Of a stretch of DNA of 64,000 bases, positions 36,881 to 48,891 are shown piece after piece (position 1 is the first letter of the stretch; the number at the start of each line of letters is the position of its first letter). Source of the stretch: Kuschelorhynchus macadamiae (Eukaryota; Arthropoda; Insecta; Coleoptera; Curculionidae). Location of the stretch: assembly GCA_030620095.1 (NCBI GenBank), contig JAUTXW010000204.1:372001-436000 (forward strand), read 5' to 3'. A program made the translations under genes and the position numbers. The notes below the pieces were generated by a model that saw only the letters and a list, made by a program, of their open reading frames with translations, made no database searches and was not told where the DNA came from.

Positions 36881-37336
36881 AAGAAAAGAAAATTCTCAAT
36901 GACAAAGCTCTTAAAAGTAAACAATTAAAATAAGCAAACTAAAATTATTAAAAGAAAACATTAATGTCATAAAACGCCACAGAATATAAAAAATCTTGAA
37001 AACAAAACAGAACACCGAAAAATGATCTTATCGTCATAGTAAATAACAGAATTTACAAAATACACAAGACTAAAATATAATAAATGACCACATATATACC
37101 CACCTAAAAGAAATTCGATTAAAAATAAAAATAAAAATCTGCATTACATATTTACACATCCTAAAATATATATAAACACAATACCTATATAGACACTCTT
37201 AATTAAAATTTTTTGCTAGAAATTCTTCAACATTGGTAAATAATTCAGAGATCATTAAATTTTTAACCTTAATTCTATATAATCTGTAACTTCTAATTCT
37301 TCGAATGCTGACTGGGAGGTTATTAAACTTTTATTT

Positions 37337-39870
37337 TTAATTATAAAAAACTAGACTAATAGAGAAAGAACTGCGGGTGCCCATCAAAGACAAAGTATGA
37401 ATTCTATCTAAATGCTTTCGGTGCATCAGACATACGGATTCCAAAATAAACAGACCTGCTAAAGTCAGAATTTTTTTTGACTTAAAAATGGATCTACATG
37501 AATCACGTGGCTTTAGGCTGTATAGGTATCTTATTGCACGTTTCTGCAGGACGAAAATTGATCGAAACAAGTTACCGCTGCCCGAGCCTCAAAAACAAAT
37601 TCCATATCTCAAATGTGATTCGATTACCGAAAAATAAACATTTCTTGCTACTGTTTCGTTTAGCTCAGTTTGAGTTATTTGAACAGCATAACATCCAGAA
37701 CTAAGTTTCTGGCACAAGTTATTAATATGTACATTAAATTTTAACTTATTATCGACAAACATTCCCAAGAACTTGTTTTCTGTCATGTATTTAATTATTT
37801 GACCATCAAGAGAGATTTTATCAATGTGACATTTAAAGTTTAAAATGTTGGTTTTCGACACATTAAAAGACAGACGATTCGCATTGCACCATTCCTGTAT
37901 GTTATGAAGATCAGCGTTCATCATATCATTCAGAATGTCAGGATTTTTATGATGTCATAAAATTGTTGTGTCATCGGCAAATGTGGTGCACTGTCCATTG
38001 CGTATGAAAGAAGGCAGATCATTAACATATATTAAAAATAGAAGTGGGCCAAGAACAGATCCCTGAGGTACACCTGCGGTTATGTCTAGTTTGGACGAAA
38101 GTTCACCTTGAAAACAGACGCTCTGATGACGGTCAGTTAGGTACGATGTTAGCCATTTCAAAATTGCGCCCCTAAAGCCATAGAGTTCCAGCTTACTCAG
38201 CAGTATCCTGTGACAGACACAGTCAAAGGCCTTTGTCAACTCGCAGAACACTGCCGAAGCAACCTCTCCCTCATTGAGGCTCAGATATAACTCTTCCATA
38301 AAATGAAAAATGGCAACAGTGTTCCTAGAAAATCGAAAACCAAACTGTGCATCAGAAAGCAATTTGTGCTTATCCAAAAATGAAAGCATTCTAGATTTAA
38401 CCACTTTTCCCACAATCTTGCTAAGTGTAGGTAGTAAAGAAATTGGCCTAAAATTAGAAGGTATCCTTGTCACCTGCTTAAACAGTGACCATTTTGAGAA
38501 CGGAAGGAAAACTCCCATTCTGAACACTCAAATTTATAGCACCTGCAAGACTCTCCAAAGAGGAGTTAGGGATATTTAGAAAAATTTTGATTGAAATTTC
38601 ATCCCACCCTGAACAATTTTTGTTCTTTATGTCCTGAAATATGGTTCTTAACTCATTTGGAGTAACTGGTACAAAATAAAATGTCTCAGGTACAGATACA
38701 TGTCTGAGAAAGGATAAGGGGTCAATGGAGTCACTAGTGATACCACTGCTCAATTTTTGTGCAATAGTACAATAAAACTGATTAATTTCATTGGCTCCCA
38801 AATTAGAGTTAATAAAATGACTCGGTTCCTTGTCTCGCAGCTCATTAATTATATTCCAGATTTCCCTTTGTTTATTTCCTGCAGTTATTACTCGATTATG
38901 GTAGTAAAGTTGTTTAACAAGTTTAATGGATTTTCGATAAACACATCTGTACTTATTAAAATAGGTCATAAAAGGCAAGTTGTCCAAAAATATTTTCTTA
39001 GCATGTGAAGACATCTCATGTTTTTAGATGAAACTTTTAGTCCTTTAGTAATCCATGGTTTTTTATTTTTAGATTTTATGTTTACAATAAGAAAAGCCTT
39101 ATTAAAAAGTTCTGCTATACTGGAATGATAAGCCTCAAGAGCATTGGCCATTAGGAAAATACTATTCCAATCGTAGGCTGCACATAGATGTGAAAATTTT
39201 TTTATAATTACTCCCAGTCAGCAGTCTACCATTTTTTCTAGATCTTATCTTTATTGTCAATAACATTGGGTACAAAATGGCACAACACAGCTTCATGATT
39301 AGAGAGACCACTGTTTACAACTTGACAAAGAACATCAAAATTTGAACAAATACAGTCCAATAATGTTTGTGAGCACAGACTTAGGTGTGTCGGTGAACTT
39401 ACATGCATTTTTAACTCATAACAGCTAAATAGATTGTTTAATTTCAGAGAATTATTACTAGGGGTTAGAAAGTCAATGTTTCAAAAATACTTGAGTTTTT
39501 GGTGGAATTTGACTCAACAAAAAATCCAGTCTCTTCAAAAATTTATCAAAATTACCTGATGGTGCTCTGTATATGCATAAAAAATAAATATTACAATTTT
39601 TGAACATGACCAAACTAAATTCAAAAACTTGATCGCTTATCAAGTAATCATAGTTACTAACTACATTAAAATTAGTTTTATTTTTAAATGTATCTTTAAT
39701 AAATATAAGTGTATCACCATGAACCATCCTTGATCTACAATAAGAGGTAATTATAGAATATTCGAGTATGTAAATTGGTTCTTCTGGCCTAAGCCAGTGC
39801 TCAGTTATTAAAAAAACAGACAATTCATTGTTATTAGGCTTATTAACTATGTAGGACATTTTGGTTGAAT
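37337..39870 (-). pseudogene. CR1 ORF2: AP-endonuclease plus reverse transcriptase, frameshifted
   Basis: The endonuclease part runs from 39859: NNELSVFLITEHWLRPEEPI, then IYFLCIYRAPSGNFDKFL, then QIPPKTQVFL, where the frame breaks before the GDFN motif. Reverse transcriptase follows (39014-37955): FINSNLGANEINQFY, NCSGWDEISIKIF, NFRPISLLPTLSKIVGKVV, SDAQFGFRFSRNTV, VFCELTKAFDCVCHRILLSK, AGVPQGSVLGPLLFLIYVND and the catalytic FADDTTIL. A stop then intervenes before the thumb region at 37924-37337, NADLHNIQEWCNANRLSFNV and CRSIFKSKKILTLAGLF. Frame changes occur near 38500 and 39160. It would have performed target-primed reverse transcription. Confidence 0.87.
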
Positions 39871-40128
39871 GTCCTTCGCTAAAAAATCAACCGACTCTGA
39901 CCATGGTAAAGACAGATTATCACAATTCGATTTTGTTGAACATGCAAGTTTTTTTGATACATCACAGGAATCGAATCTCAATGTACACGCCCTGTAAGTT
40001 TCACAAATCTCTTCAATTATCTTACTTGCTAACGTAGATTTATTCACAAGTGAGTTATTTATGTTACTTTCTAATAATTTAACCTGGGTAAACTTTTTAT
40101 GAGACTTTTTTAGTTTTAAGCTTATCAG

Positions 40129-41079
40129 TTATAAAATGTCCAGACGGAATATTAAAATTTTTTTAAAGTCATTTAAACCTGCAATTATCAATACTGTGTC
40201 ATTATGGGTGTAGTTTCTTGTCAGCACTTCGATATTTTCAATAACAGATGAAAACTGTGGACCAGGTTTAATTACACACTCTGTTTTAAATAAATTACGG
40301 TCGATCAGTTCAATATTTCGGCCTTGTTGATCACACAGTATCATCTCTTAGAATCAACATCATCATGAAAACACACTTGCTTCGAATTCACTGGACTTGA
40401 CAAGGTGTTACAGATATTTAATTCACCACGTACTTTGCAAATTTCGCTACCATACCAAGAATTATCTTTCTCCAATGTTCTTATGGTTTCTATCATATCC
40501 CTATTCATTTTTATAAGGTCATCAAAACTTTCTTGCAATTTTTTTAGGTCGGCAGCGAGTGTAAGATTATCTTCTTGGAGGTTGGTATTAAAATCGGAAA
40601 TTTGTGATATATGCTTGTTTAAGTTTAGAATCTGATCCCTTTGTTCTGCAATCTGTTTTTCAAAGTTGTGTTCAATCTCAATAGCATCATCATGAAAGCT
40701 TTGGGACTTCTTTTTTTCTCTTTTTATAAAATTATCTTTTGCCTTAATTTCGGATTTTAATTTTTTTATTTCTTCTGAAAAAGTTGAAATTAGTTCATTT
40801 TTTTCATCTTTCATATTTTCCAGGGAGGTATCCTTTTCTAGGAGTTTATTATGTAGTGATACAAGTTCAGTATCAATGGAAGCAGTACAAGACTCCTCTA
40901 GATATTTTAGCTCACATTTTTTGCTGCAGTGTATTTTGTGACCACCTAGACACTTAAAAGTAATTCTTCTATCTAAACAACTTGGATGAAAAATGCCATA
41001 ACAGGTAATGCACACAAAATTTTCGAAATTTTTATTTTTACAACATTTGAATTTGCCATCTAATTCTTTCTATCTAATC
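40129..41079 (-). pseudogene. CR1 ORF1: PHD-like finger, coiled coil, esterase-like C-terminus
   Basis: The N-terminal cysteine-rich segment reads ELDGKFKCCKNKNFENFV, CITCYGIFHPSCLDRRITFK and GGHKIHCSKKC, a PHD-like zinc-finger arrangement. About 110 residues of charged heptad sequence follow, for example ISTFSEEIKKLKSEIKAKDN and ISDFNTNLQEDNLTLAADL, predicting a coiled coil. After a frame break at about 40344 comes LCDQQGRNIELIDRN and VKPG-type and LIIAGLNDF segments, resembling the SGNH esterase of CR1 ORF1 proteins. Its role in CR1 is thought to be RNA or membrane association; that is family knowledge, not shown here. Confidence 0.75.
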
Positions 41080-41080
41080 T

Positions 41081-41652
41081 TTTCAATTCATTCAAAAAGT
41101 AATATCAAAGTACGGACCTGTATATGCTTGGTGTGAATTAAACCAATTCATAAATAGTAAATAAAAACAAACAAGGTCACTGACCTACAGTTTGTGTAAA
41201 TAAATCCACTGTCTAAAATAAGAACCACTATTTCACAAAAAAAAGGTGATTCCGAAATTGTTTACAGTAAAAAAGACGAATTTCCCTGATAAAGTAGAAA
41301 TATTAAATAAATTAATAATCACACTGGCCACTGGCGTCTTATCATTTCACTTGAATACTTGCAGATAAGGTAGAGATAAGCAGTAAATGGTAGTTTTTTT
41401 ACAGGTTGGATTCTTGAATTAAATTAGCATTTAAATCTTCTAAATTACCACTCCAATTAAAAAGCTATGTCTTTGTATTTTTCACAATAAACACCCCTTT
41501 TCGTCAGCTACAAAACAATACCAAACACATATATTTGTACAAAACTAAACCTTTAAAAAATTCAATTATTTACAGAGCACACCACACACGTTTTACGGTT
41601 TTTAACATTTTAATATTTATTGACTTGAAGACTCAAGCAATAAACTCGAGAG
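41081..41652. other. CR1 5' region or intron DNA
   Basis: Probably the 5' untranslated part of the CR1 copy; no coding exon was seen. Confidence 0.4.
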
Positions 41653-42077
41653 ATGGATAATCAACCTATCCTCAGTGCACTAGGATCACCCACTTACAAA
41701 ACCGGTAAATCTCTTTCAAATATTCCTAATAATTTTACAGGAAAAACACGCTCATATATTAGAAGGTCTACGCATTTTGTAGAGAAATTAAAGGCAATTC
41801 AATTAGATACAAAAGACATCAGTTTCGATGTAGAATCGCTATATTAATGATTCAATTTTCATAATATGATACTTATTTCACCATTATAATATTGAGAACT
41901 CAATTTCAGATCTGATTGAAGCATGTCTTACAACAATTTATTTTGTTTTTCGAGGAATTTTTATGAACAAACTTCAAGAGCAGCCATGGGATATTCGCTG
42001 TCACTAGTGGTAGCCACTATCTTCATGGAAGCTGTTTCTTGATCACCTGAATCAGCAACATCCTAATATAAAATTTA
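41653..42077 (+). pseudogene. Penelope-like element, reverse transcriptase fragment, left part
   Basis: Reads ILSALGSPTYKTGKSLSNIP, FTGKTRSYIRRSTHFVEKL and DTKDISFDVESLY, the block before and including the first reverse transcriptase motif of Penelope-like elements. It continues with stops to HPNIKFTVT at about 42060, where a hAT element has been inserted. The right part resumes at 43389. Confidence 0.82.
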
Positions 42078-43380
42078 CAGTGACGGCTCCTTAGGGGCGG
42101 CAGAGTAGAAATATACAGGGAAAATCTTCTTTTTAAAAAAGTACATATTTTTCAAAAATTGCAAACATCCTAAAAACATAGCAGAATAGGTAGGTATCCC
42201 TATTATCGTTGCTTGACTAACATACAAATAGCGCCATTAATTCTAATATATTTATTATAGTTGGTGGCACGACCAGCCGATTCCATCATCTCACATTCTA
42301 GACTTCATCTACTAATTAAAAAGTGCGGTACATAGTACGTTCGCATACATCCCCAACCTCGGCTATACGTTCGTCATAGTTTATATCACCCAACACCGGC
42401 CCGTTTCGATGTGGCCTTATTCCCAGAATTTTTCCCAATTGAATACTACCATTTTACAGGTATTAACTGTAATAAAATGATATTACTTATTTATTTTTAA
42501 AATAATTTGTTAGTTCTTTACATTAGTCAAGACTAATGATGGATAATATATTATATTATTAGCAATTTTCACTCCATGTTACATGTTTAAATGTGGTGAC
42601 GAAATAAGTGCAGGTCAATATTTTAAAATATCATTTGTAATTTGTTTTAGAAGTCGGCCGGCCGCATTGTGGTTCTTGCTGGACAATATACGTTTTTGGT
42701 TCTGTATGACTTTCACTTTGGCATCTATTTTATTTTCCTCTTGAGGCAAGATACATTAAGATATTAAAAAATTAAATTGACTGTCTAGAGTGTTTTGCTA
42801 ACATTTTTTTCTTAAATTTTTACTCTAGCCTAGATCTGCTGTATATATCATTGAAGAAATAAACGGAAAAAAATAAGACTAGTATTTGACCATATTTGGA
42901 CGCGGCACCAGTTAATATCACATTGGCCTCAAGGGCGATCTTCGGAAACCCGGAGTTAATTTAAAAAAATAGTTTGTTAATATATTTTATTATAAATGGT
43001 ATGAGAACAACATAAATACTCATATTTTTTATCATACTTGTTGTGGCATAAGTGAAAAAAAAACAGCCTCTTATAAATAGTTATAGAATAACGTACAATT
43101 TTTTTCCTGCAGCATATGTATTAATTACATTGTTTATATTTACATCAATACCCTATATGTGGATATGCAAGAGACCCAATCCAACTAGTCGCTCTTGTGC
43201 TATAGAGCTAGCCAAGATTTTACTGGTAATTTTCACGTAAAAATATGTAAATTACACATGATGTTTGACCGGTCTGGGGGTAGGGTAGGTAATTACCTCA
43301 TTACCCCCTCACCGTAAAACCGCCCTTGACTGACCTTGAGCCTCGGCCGACCCTACATTGTAGAGTATGAGCCGTCACTG
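42078..43380. mobile_element. hAT-type non-autonomous element, 1303 bp, inside a Penelope fragment
   Basis: The left end CAGTGACGGCTC is the exact inverse of the right end GAGCCGTCACTG. Flanking 8-mers AAAATTTA (42070-42077) and AAAGTTTA (43381-43388) differ at one base. The interior shows no transposase; the 62-codon frame at 43052-43240 is unrecognised. Removing it rejoins the Penelope reading IKFTVT with the downstream piece. Confidence 0.9.
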
Positions 43381-43388
43381 AAAGTTTA

Positions 43389-43655
43389 CAATGTAAATTG
43401 AATCAGAAGGCACGATTTCCTTTCTAGCTGTTCTTGTACAAAGGACACTCTGTAAATAGAAAACCAACGCAAGCGAATAAACATCTAAATGCAAATTCAC
43501 ATCATAATCCGGCCCAAAAGCAATCAGTTGTTAATTCTTCGGTTTACAGAGCCTTCAGGATTTGTGACCAAAATTCTTTACAATGGGATTCTGTTCCCAA
43601 CTTCGCCGTTGCAAGTTTTTTGAGCTATCATGTAAAAAATAAAATCGTTTATTAA
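43389..43655 (+). pseudogene. Penelope-like element, reverse transcriptase fragment, right part
   Basis: GHSVNRKPTQANKHLNANSH and HNPAQKQSVVNSSVYRAFRI correspond to the YRKPTHTDRYLNAKSHHHPA region in the copies at 53.1 and 55.4 kb. It is the downstream continuation of 41653-42077. The end is lost after about 43655. Confidence 0.8.
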
Positions 43656-44400
43656 AAACAAATATTTAAAAGCTTCCAATAGTTCACTATTTATAAAAAA
43701 GAGTAAGTTTGCTTGTTTTAATTTAAAATAACTAAATTAAAATTTAATAAAGCTTTTCCTTTAAAATATTATAAATAATTGTTATAAGTTAAATTAATGA
43801 TAACTACATTAATCATTCCACTAAGTGCTTATTATTATTTGGGATGGTTGTAAAACATAAAACAAGCAACTCCTGCACTGTTGTGACAATCTTCTACAGG
43901 CGGCCATTATTACCATTACCATCAATAAAACAAAATGGGTTTCGATCAAAATGAATACGCTAGGCTCTAGTCAGATAGGAGTTTCCTGGTATTAGCATAG
44001 GCCAATTACTAAGTAGTAATTTCAAAAAAGTGTGCAAATAATAATACGGACTATGAAATCGGAGATACCGAAAGCGCAGTGTTTTTTGTTTTAAGAACAG
44101 ATACCACAAGATTATAACGTTAGAAAATTAGGTTTCGAATGAAAACAGAGAATGTTAGAAATTATAAATAAAATTCCTTTTTTTTTTGTTTTGGAAAGCT
44201 ATAATTTTTCTTTAAAAAAAAAATTCAAGTCAACGAAAAGATATTTTTTTTTGCGTTTTCACTGGTCCAAACTAATATTACTTTCGATTACTGAGGCATC
44301 TTCAGGGACTGCACGAGATAAAGAAATACTGAATTTGATCATGTACGGGGTTCATGAGGACGCTTCTTAGTTGAACAAAATCTACAAAAAGTACATTTGA
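43656..44400. other. Intron 4 DNA without recognised genes
   Basis: Apart from a hammerhead-like motif at 44263-44310, nothing was identified. Confidence 0.45.
44263..44310 (-). other. Hammerhead-ribozyme-like motif
   Basis: On the minus strand GTCC and GGAC could pair. Inside are CTGAAGA (perfect core), a loop region, then CGAAAG followed by TAATA. The core strings are present, but the stem spacing is loose. Confidence 0.3.
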
Positions 44401-44409
44401 TGCCAGTTT

Positions 44410-46900
44410 AAACCAGAGACGTGCCGTAGACTGTACACTATTAAATGTAATCTACACGGATTGTCTACGCGTAGTATAGGTTTTCTTTACATGGGCTTTT
44501 TCTCACGTAGATTATGTAGACATATTCTATGACTATAGTAATTTTCAACATTTTTAAAGTTTTAAGTTGACTTTTGTTTAAGTTTTAAAGCTACCAATTC
44601 AGTTTTCTTATCTTTATATGCATATAGTTTTATAACCTAAAGGAAAAATAAACATGAATATCAACTCCAAAAAAATATATTAATACGAACTAAAGGTAAC
44701 TAATGGAAAAATAAACATGAACAGCAAAACTAAAACGGTACATCTTCATTAAAATATATTAGTAATATTAAGAAAAACTAATAGTCATCGGACAAGTTAG
44801 AGTCATTATTTTTAAGCTTATAATAAATATGCAAAAATTTCCTTGATCGATTGAAATCGAAGCGATTTCCAAGAAACGAATGCACGAAAGACCAATTTAA
44901 AAATATTCACTCTATCTGAGCTGAAGATGCAGGAATTTTTTGCAGTTTCAATGCTAAGGAAGATTATTCTGGATGGTAAAGTTTGGCCATGCTCCAAAAA
45001 ACTAGTGGATCTTTAATTTGTTTTTCATACAACGTTCTGAAAATTCCATTTTTTCTTCAGTTTGCAGATTTTCTAAAACAAACTCTTGCACAATTTGTAA
45101 TTTCGTCGACAAATTCATCATCAAATATCAATCTTTAACTGTCGGTTTGATTTTTTTAAATATTTCATCTTCAGCACTTAAAAATTTCATAAAATGGATA
45201 TTCTGTACAAGTACAAGTTGTAGGAATCCCTTTATGAACACCAACGAGTATCACATGGGGCTTTGATTCTCGGATCACCCTTATCAACTAGTGCCCTCTC
45301 AAAATCTGCATGCTTAAACTCTTTTAAAACGGCGAGCACTTTCTTTGTGAGTTCTCCACTCATAACATCTTGGCTGCTACAATTACTATGCCAAATGGAA
45401 ATATTTCTGCCCATTTTATGCATAGCTGCAGCGTTGTCTGAGACCACAGCATATACTTTTGTTTTATATAAATCTTTTGCCAGAGTTATAGATTTATTGA
45501 CAATGTCTGCAAGCTTTTCACCAGTTTCTGATTCTGCAGTTAGATCCCAAGCATTAAGAAATGCTTCAAATAATAAAACGGATTCTGAATTCATCAAATT
45601 GGCTGACAGTTCAAGACAACGCCGGTATTCTTTATCCAGCAATGTTGTGGATAATACTTTTCGCCCAGACAAATTTGGGACATAGGCTGGGTGAAGAGCT
45701 TTCACAAAACTTTTAAAATGGTCACAATCAATAACGGCAAATGGTATGTTACAACCAAAAAAAAACTTTTTAGTCTAGTATTCAAAGTTTCAATTCCTTG
45801 TTTTATGATGTTGTCCACAAATTTGTTTATCTTGTTAGAATTTTTCCCTCGTTCGTCTTGAATGTTTTAGTATCGAGCTTGGTGTCGGATGAGTTGAGGC
45901 TGATGGGTCTGTCAATGTTGAGTTTCTCGAGAATATGAATTACAAAGCTTTTGTGGCAGAAGTGGACCCACTAGTCTCATTACTAACACGGAATTGCTGA
46001 TTTGTATCGTCCTCCTACAATAAAAGTACGGAAATATTTTTTTTATGGATATACTATATTTATATTTATGAAAACTAACCGTGATTTGAACTCCAGTATC
46101 GTTATCAAAAACATACTCAGCTAAAAGTGTAGCGTTATTGTCTGCCAGTGGATCAGAATTATACATGTTGTCAATGTTACTTGCTCCATTATTTGTAAGT
46201 GATTCTTCAATAATATTTTCTTCATCTCTATTTGAACCTAAACTAGTACTAGAGCTACTTATTCTAAATAGGGGGGATCTTGAGATTCTCAATGATTGGC
46301 TGCTCCAGCTTGTCCTATCTACTCGCACCTTGCAAATTTTTCTGTAAAGACAAAAATCGCCAAAAAAAATTTATTACTTTGAAAAAGCTAACAAAGATTC
46401 ATCATGAATCATGCTTTTATAATAACAATAATAATAATAATATAATAAAATATCCTTCTTACCTGTGTGCTTTCAGCCGCGATGCAGCAGTATTGCTTAA
46501 AGGTTTCTTGCAAACTTCACATAATGCAGTGTACTTTTTGGTTATATTTATATTACATTAAAACAGATAAAAGCTCGTCAAAGCATTTGTTTTTACCACG
46601 TGGCATTATCAATTTTTATCAATCATCAAACCAAAACTAACCTTACAATTATTAAATTGATAAACGCTTGCCTTCATTTGTACTTTTTTTTTTAATGATA
46701 AACCTTTATTAAAAGGCATCCCAATCCAACTTGCAGCAGCAATATTTACTTTATTTACTAAAAACATAACCTCAAAATATAGAAAACGAAGAAAATTTCT
46801 TGTTCTTCCATTTCGTTTCATTTATGGATGTATTGTCTAAGTCTACATAGTCTACACGTTGTCTACATAGATTACATATTTTACGTTGTATACACGTTGT
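44410..46900 (-). mobile_element. hAT element with BED-finger transposase relic
   Basis: The left end near 44410 reads CAGAGACGTGCCGTAGACTG. Both subterminal zones (44420-44530 and 46830-46890) are packed with GTAGAC / GTCTACACG / GTCTACATAG motifs in opposite sense, typical hAT binding-site clusters. A clean right inverted end was not found. The right side lies within about 90 bp of Kir exon E. Confidence 0.7.
44778..46606 (-). pseudogene. hAT transposase (BED zinc finger, central domain, dimerisation domain), broken
   Basis: On the minus strand it starts MPRGKNKCFDELLSV. After a frame break comes a BED-type finger, ALCEVCKKPLSNTAASRLKA, ending at a GTAAG donor (about 46464), so the original had at least one intron. 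The N-terminal spacer is at 46330-46100. The central catalytic part, 45705-45232, reads PAYVPNLSGRKVLSTTLLDK, VYAVVSDNAAAMHKMGRNIS and IKAPCDTRWCS. The C-terminal dimerisation region, 45010-44778, reads KDPLVFWSMAKLYHPE, LKLQKIPASSAQIE and NRFDFNRSRKFLHIYY. Stops at several places kill it. Confidence 0.85.
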
Positions 46901-46995
46901 TTAATTGATTTAAACACATTGTCATAAACATGTATGTATGTGTTTTGAAACACCCATTATGTTCGGTAATTAAAACAGACCTATATTTTTTTTAG

Positions 46996-47169
46996 AATTG
47001 GAATTAAAAGCTGATGGAGGACCCAGTGGCTTGCTTCTGTTATGGCCTTTAATTGTATACCATGAGATCGATGAAGATTCACCTTTATATGATTTCACTG
47101 TACCAGAAATAATGAAGGGTAACAAAATTGAAATTATTGTAGTATTTGATGCGACGGTAGAAAGTACAG
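46996..47169 (+). CDS. Irk: Kir channel exon E: cytoplasmic immunoglobulin-like domain; GC donor
   Basis: The acceptor is TATTTTTTTTAG. It encodes ELELKADGGPSGLLLLWPLI, VYHEIDEDSPLYDFTVPEIM and KGNKIEIIVVFDATVEST. HEIDEDSPLYD is an almost invariant Kir signature. The exon must end in ACAG at 47169 to stay in frame with exon F, and the intron then begins GCAAGT. No GT is available there, so this is a GC-AG intron with the usual strong consensus. The following intron is the longest in the gene (13.3 kb). Confidence 0.95.
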
Positions 47170-47250
47170 GCAAGTGAATCCTTTGATAATAAAAAAATAG
47201 ATTTAGAAATTTGAAATGTATACCGTACGTGCATAGCGCGCAGGTAAAAA

Positions 47251-48750
47251 TAGCGCCGAGTGCGAACATTTTTCGGGGTGCCACACCCAAAATGGCTATT
47301 TTTTAATCTTTCTGTGAGGTTAGTTATCCACAGCTTTAGAGCGTTTTTTAATACTTAGGGGAAATAATATGAACTTATAAGATTGAAAATATATTTTTTT
47401 GTTCTTAAAAAAGTATATAGTTATATCTTTAAGCTAATTTCGATTCGATTCCATCGATGCAAATTTGCTTCCTCCTCCGATGATCCGAACGCACTAATTT
47501 ACATTAATTCTATAACAAGCGAACAAGTGCCTGCAGGGTTTCGGTAAACTATGTTGACACTCTTGAATCTCGTTTATTTTTGTTTCTTTTTGTTTTTATC
47601 CACCATTCTAGCAGTCCAAATTGAGAAAATGTGTGGGAAACTCTCATCATCACTCAAAATTTACTTTAAGATGTAATTATTGTACAAATCAAAGGTAATT
47701 TTGATTTCAAACATCTTACCGACTGTTCCCATCGCCACGCTTGTTTTTAATTTGATGTGGGACGTTGCCATTTTCATAATTAAAGAAATACCTATACACG
47801 TTGTGATACACGTAAAACACATTTTTTTTTATAACAAAACTTATAATTAATAAAAATGCGGATTAGGTTAGGTTAGGATTGGTTAGGTTTTCTGTAAAGA
47901 AAGTGCACGGTAGCGCGCTAACCGAATTCCGAGTCTATATTGAAAGGGGGATGTTTCTGTAACAGAAACTATATTGTTAGGTGAATCTGTCGTGCTGACG
48001 TTAGGTTAGCCCAGGTTCGTCAATACAACCTGCATTAAAACTATAATAATAATAAATAATTACAATTTTGTTCTCCAAATAATTTTCAATTGGTCATTTC
48101 ATTTCCTTTAACAAATTGGTAAATCTAAAATCTGGCAACATTGCTAAATTTTTCGTTTTAAGACTGTCAAATTGTGACCGAGTGTGACTTTTAATTATTT
48201 TTTTTAGGAAAACTCTTGCATATCCCGCAATTTTTATTTTTGAAATGTAATATTGCAAATGGGTACTTTGTGGAAAAAAAATTAAATATGCAAAAATCCT
48301 CTGTCAGGATAGTTTACCGGACCCTGCCTGCAGTAACAGTTGTATGCCGCTCCCATCTCTATTTGGCTTTTATGCCGCTCCCATCTCTATTTGGCTTACG
48401 GATATTCACCATTGCGTTGCCATAGCAACTGCCGTAAACAAATCTAAGCGCGAAAGCCGGCGAGGGGAGAGTCTGATGCGGAATTTGCTACTACTGATTG
48501 CGATTATGAAAAGGTGTTCAGCGCGTTACGTTTTTAAGTCATTGTTATTTTTTGAGTATATAACGCACTAGTTTTGATAGAAAATAATGGTATTATTAAG
48601 TAATTAATGTAAATTTATATAAAATATACTACATTTTGATAATAAATATGTAGATTATAAAATGCTTAATATTTTTAAAATATTTTTATTTTTAAGTAAA
48701 TTGATTGGAAAAGCGGCGCTTCACCCGCGTCCCCTGGCGGGCCGCCACTG
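47251..48750. mobile_element. hAT-type MITE, second copy, left end lost and carrying a nested insertion
   Basis: It matches 11930-12603 through GCGAACATTTTTCGGGGTGC, the CATCGATGCAAA region, ATGCCGCTCCCATCTCTATT and a right end GGCGGGCCGCCACTG at 48750. The left terminal repeat is missing, and homology begins about 80 bp after Kir exon E. A 27-bp unit on ATGCCGCTCCCATCTC is doubled at 48343-48396. A separate element is inserted at 47536-48324. Confidence 0.85.
47536..48324. mobile_element. Nested DNA transposon, 789 bp, with 8-bp target duplication
   Basis: The left end is GGGTTTCGGTAAACTATGTT. The right end, reverse-complemented, is GGGTCCGGTAAACTATCCTG. TGCCTGCA flanks both sides exactly (47528-47535, 48325-48332). 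An 8-bp duplication allows hAT, P or Merlin; the GGG start argues against a typical hAT. No transposase was seen. A short TTAGG run lies at 47864-47889. Confidence 0.88.
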
Positions 48751-48891
48751 TGCCACACAAGTAATACAGATCCTTTTTTTTTGGTTTGGCAAAAAAAACA
48801 ATACCGTTCAAATTTACTCATTTGGGGGTATTTTTTGGGTTTGAGGTAGAGAGGTTAAGAATTTGTTGCCCGTACTGCCCGTAATATAGTG

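Larger units (their letters stand above)
37200..41080 (-). mobile_element. CR1-type LINE, minus strand, nearly full length but broken
   Basis: It has ORF1 with a PHD-like zinc finger, coiled coil and esterase-like segment, then ORF2 with endonuclease and reverse transcriptase, in that order on the minus strand. A PHD finger plus esterase in ORF1 is an established CR1 feature. A second, more decayed copy lies at 56860-60250. Confidence 0.85.

Noticed and set aside
47864..47889. Telomere-like TTAGG run
   Set aside because: Only about three clean units inside a transposon; too short for a telomeric insertion.
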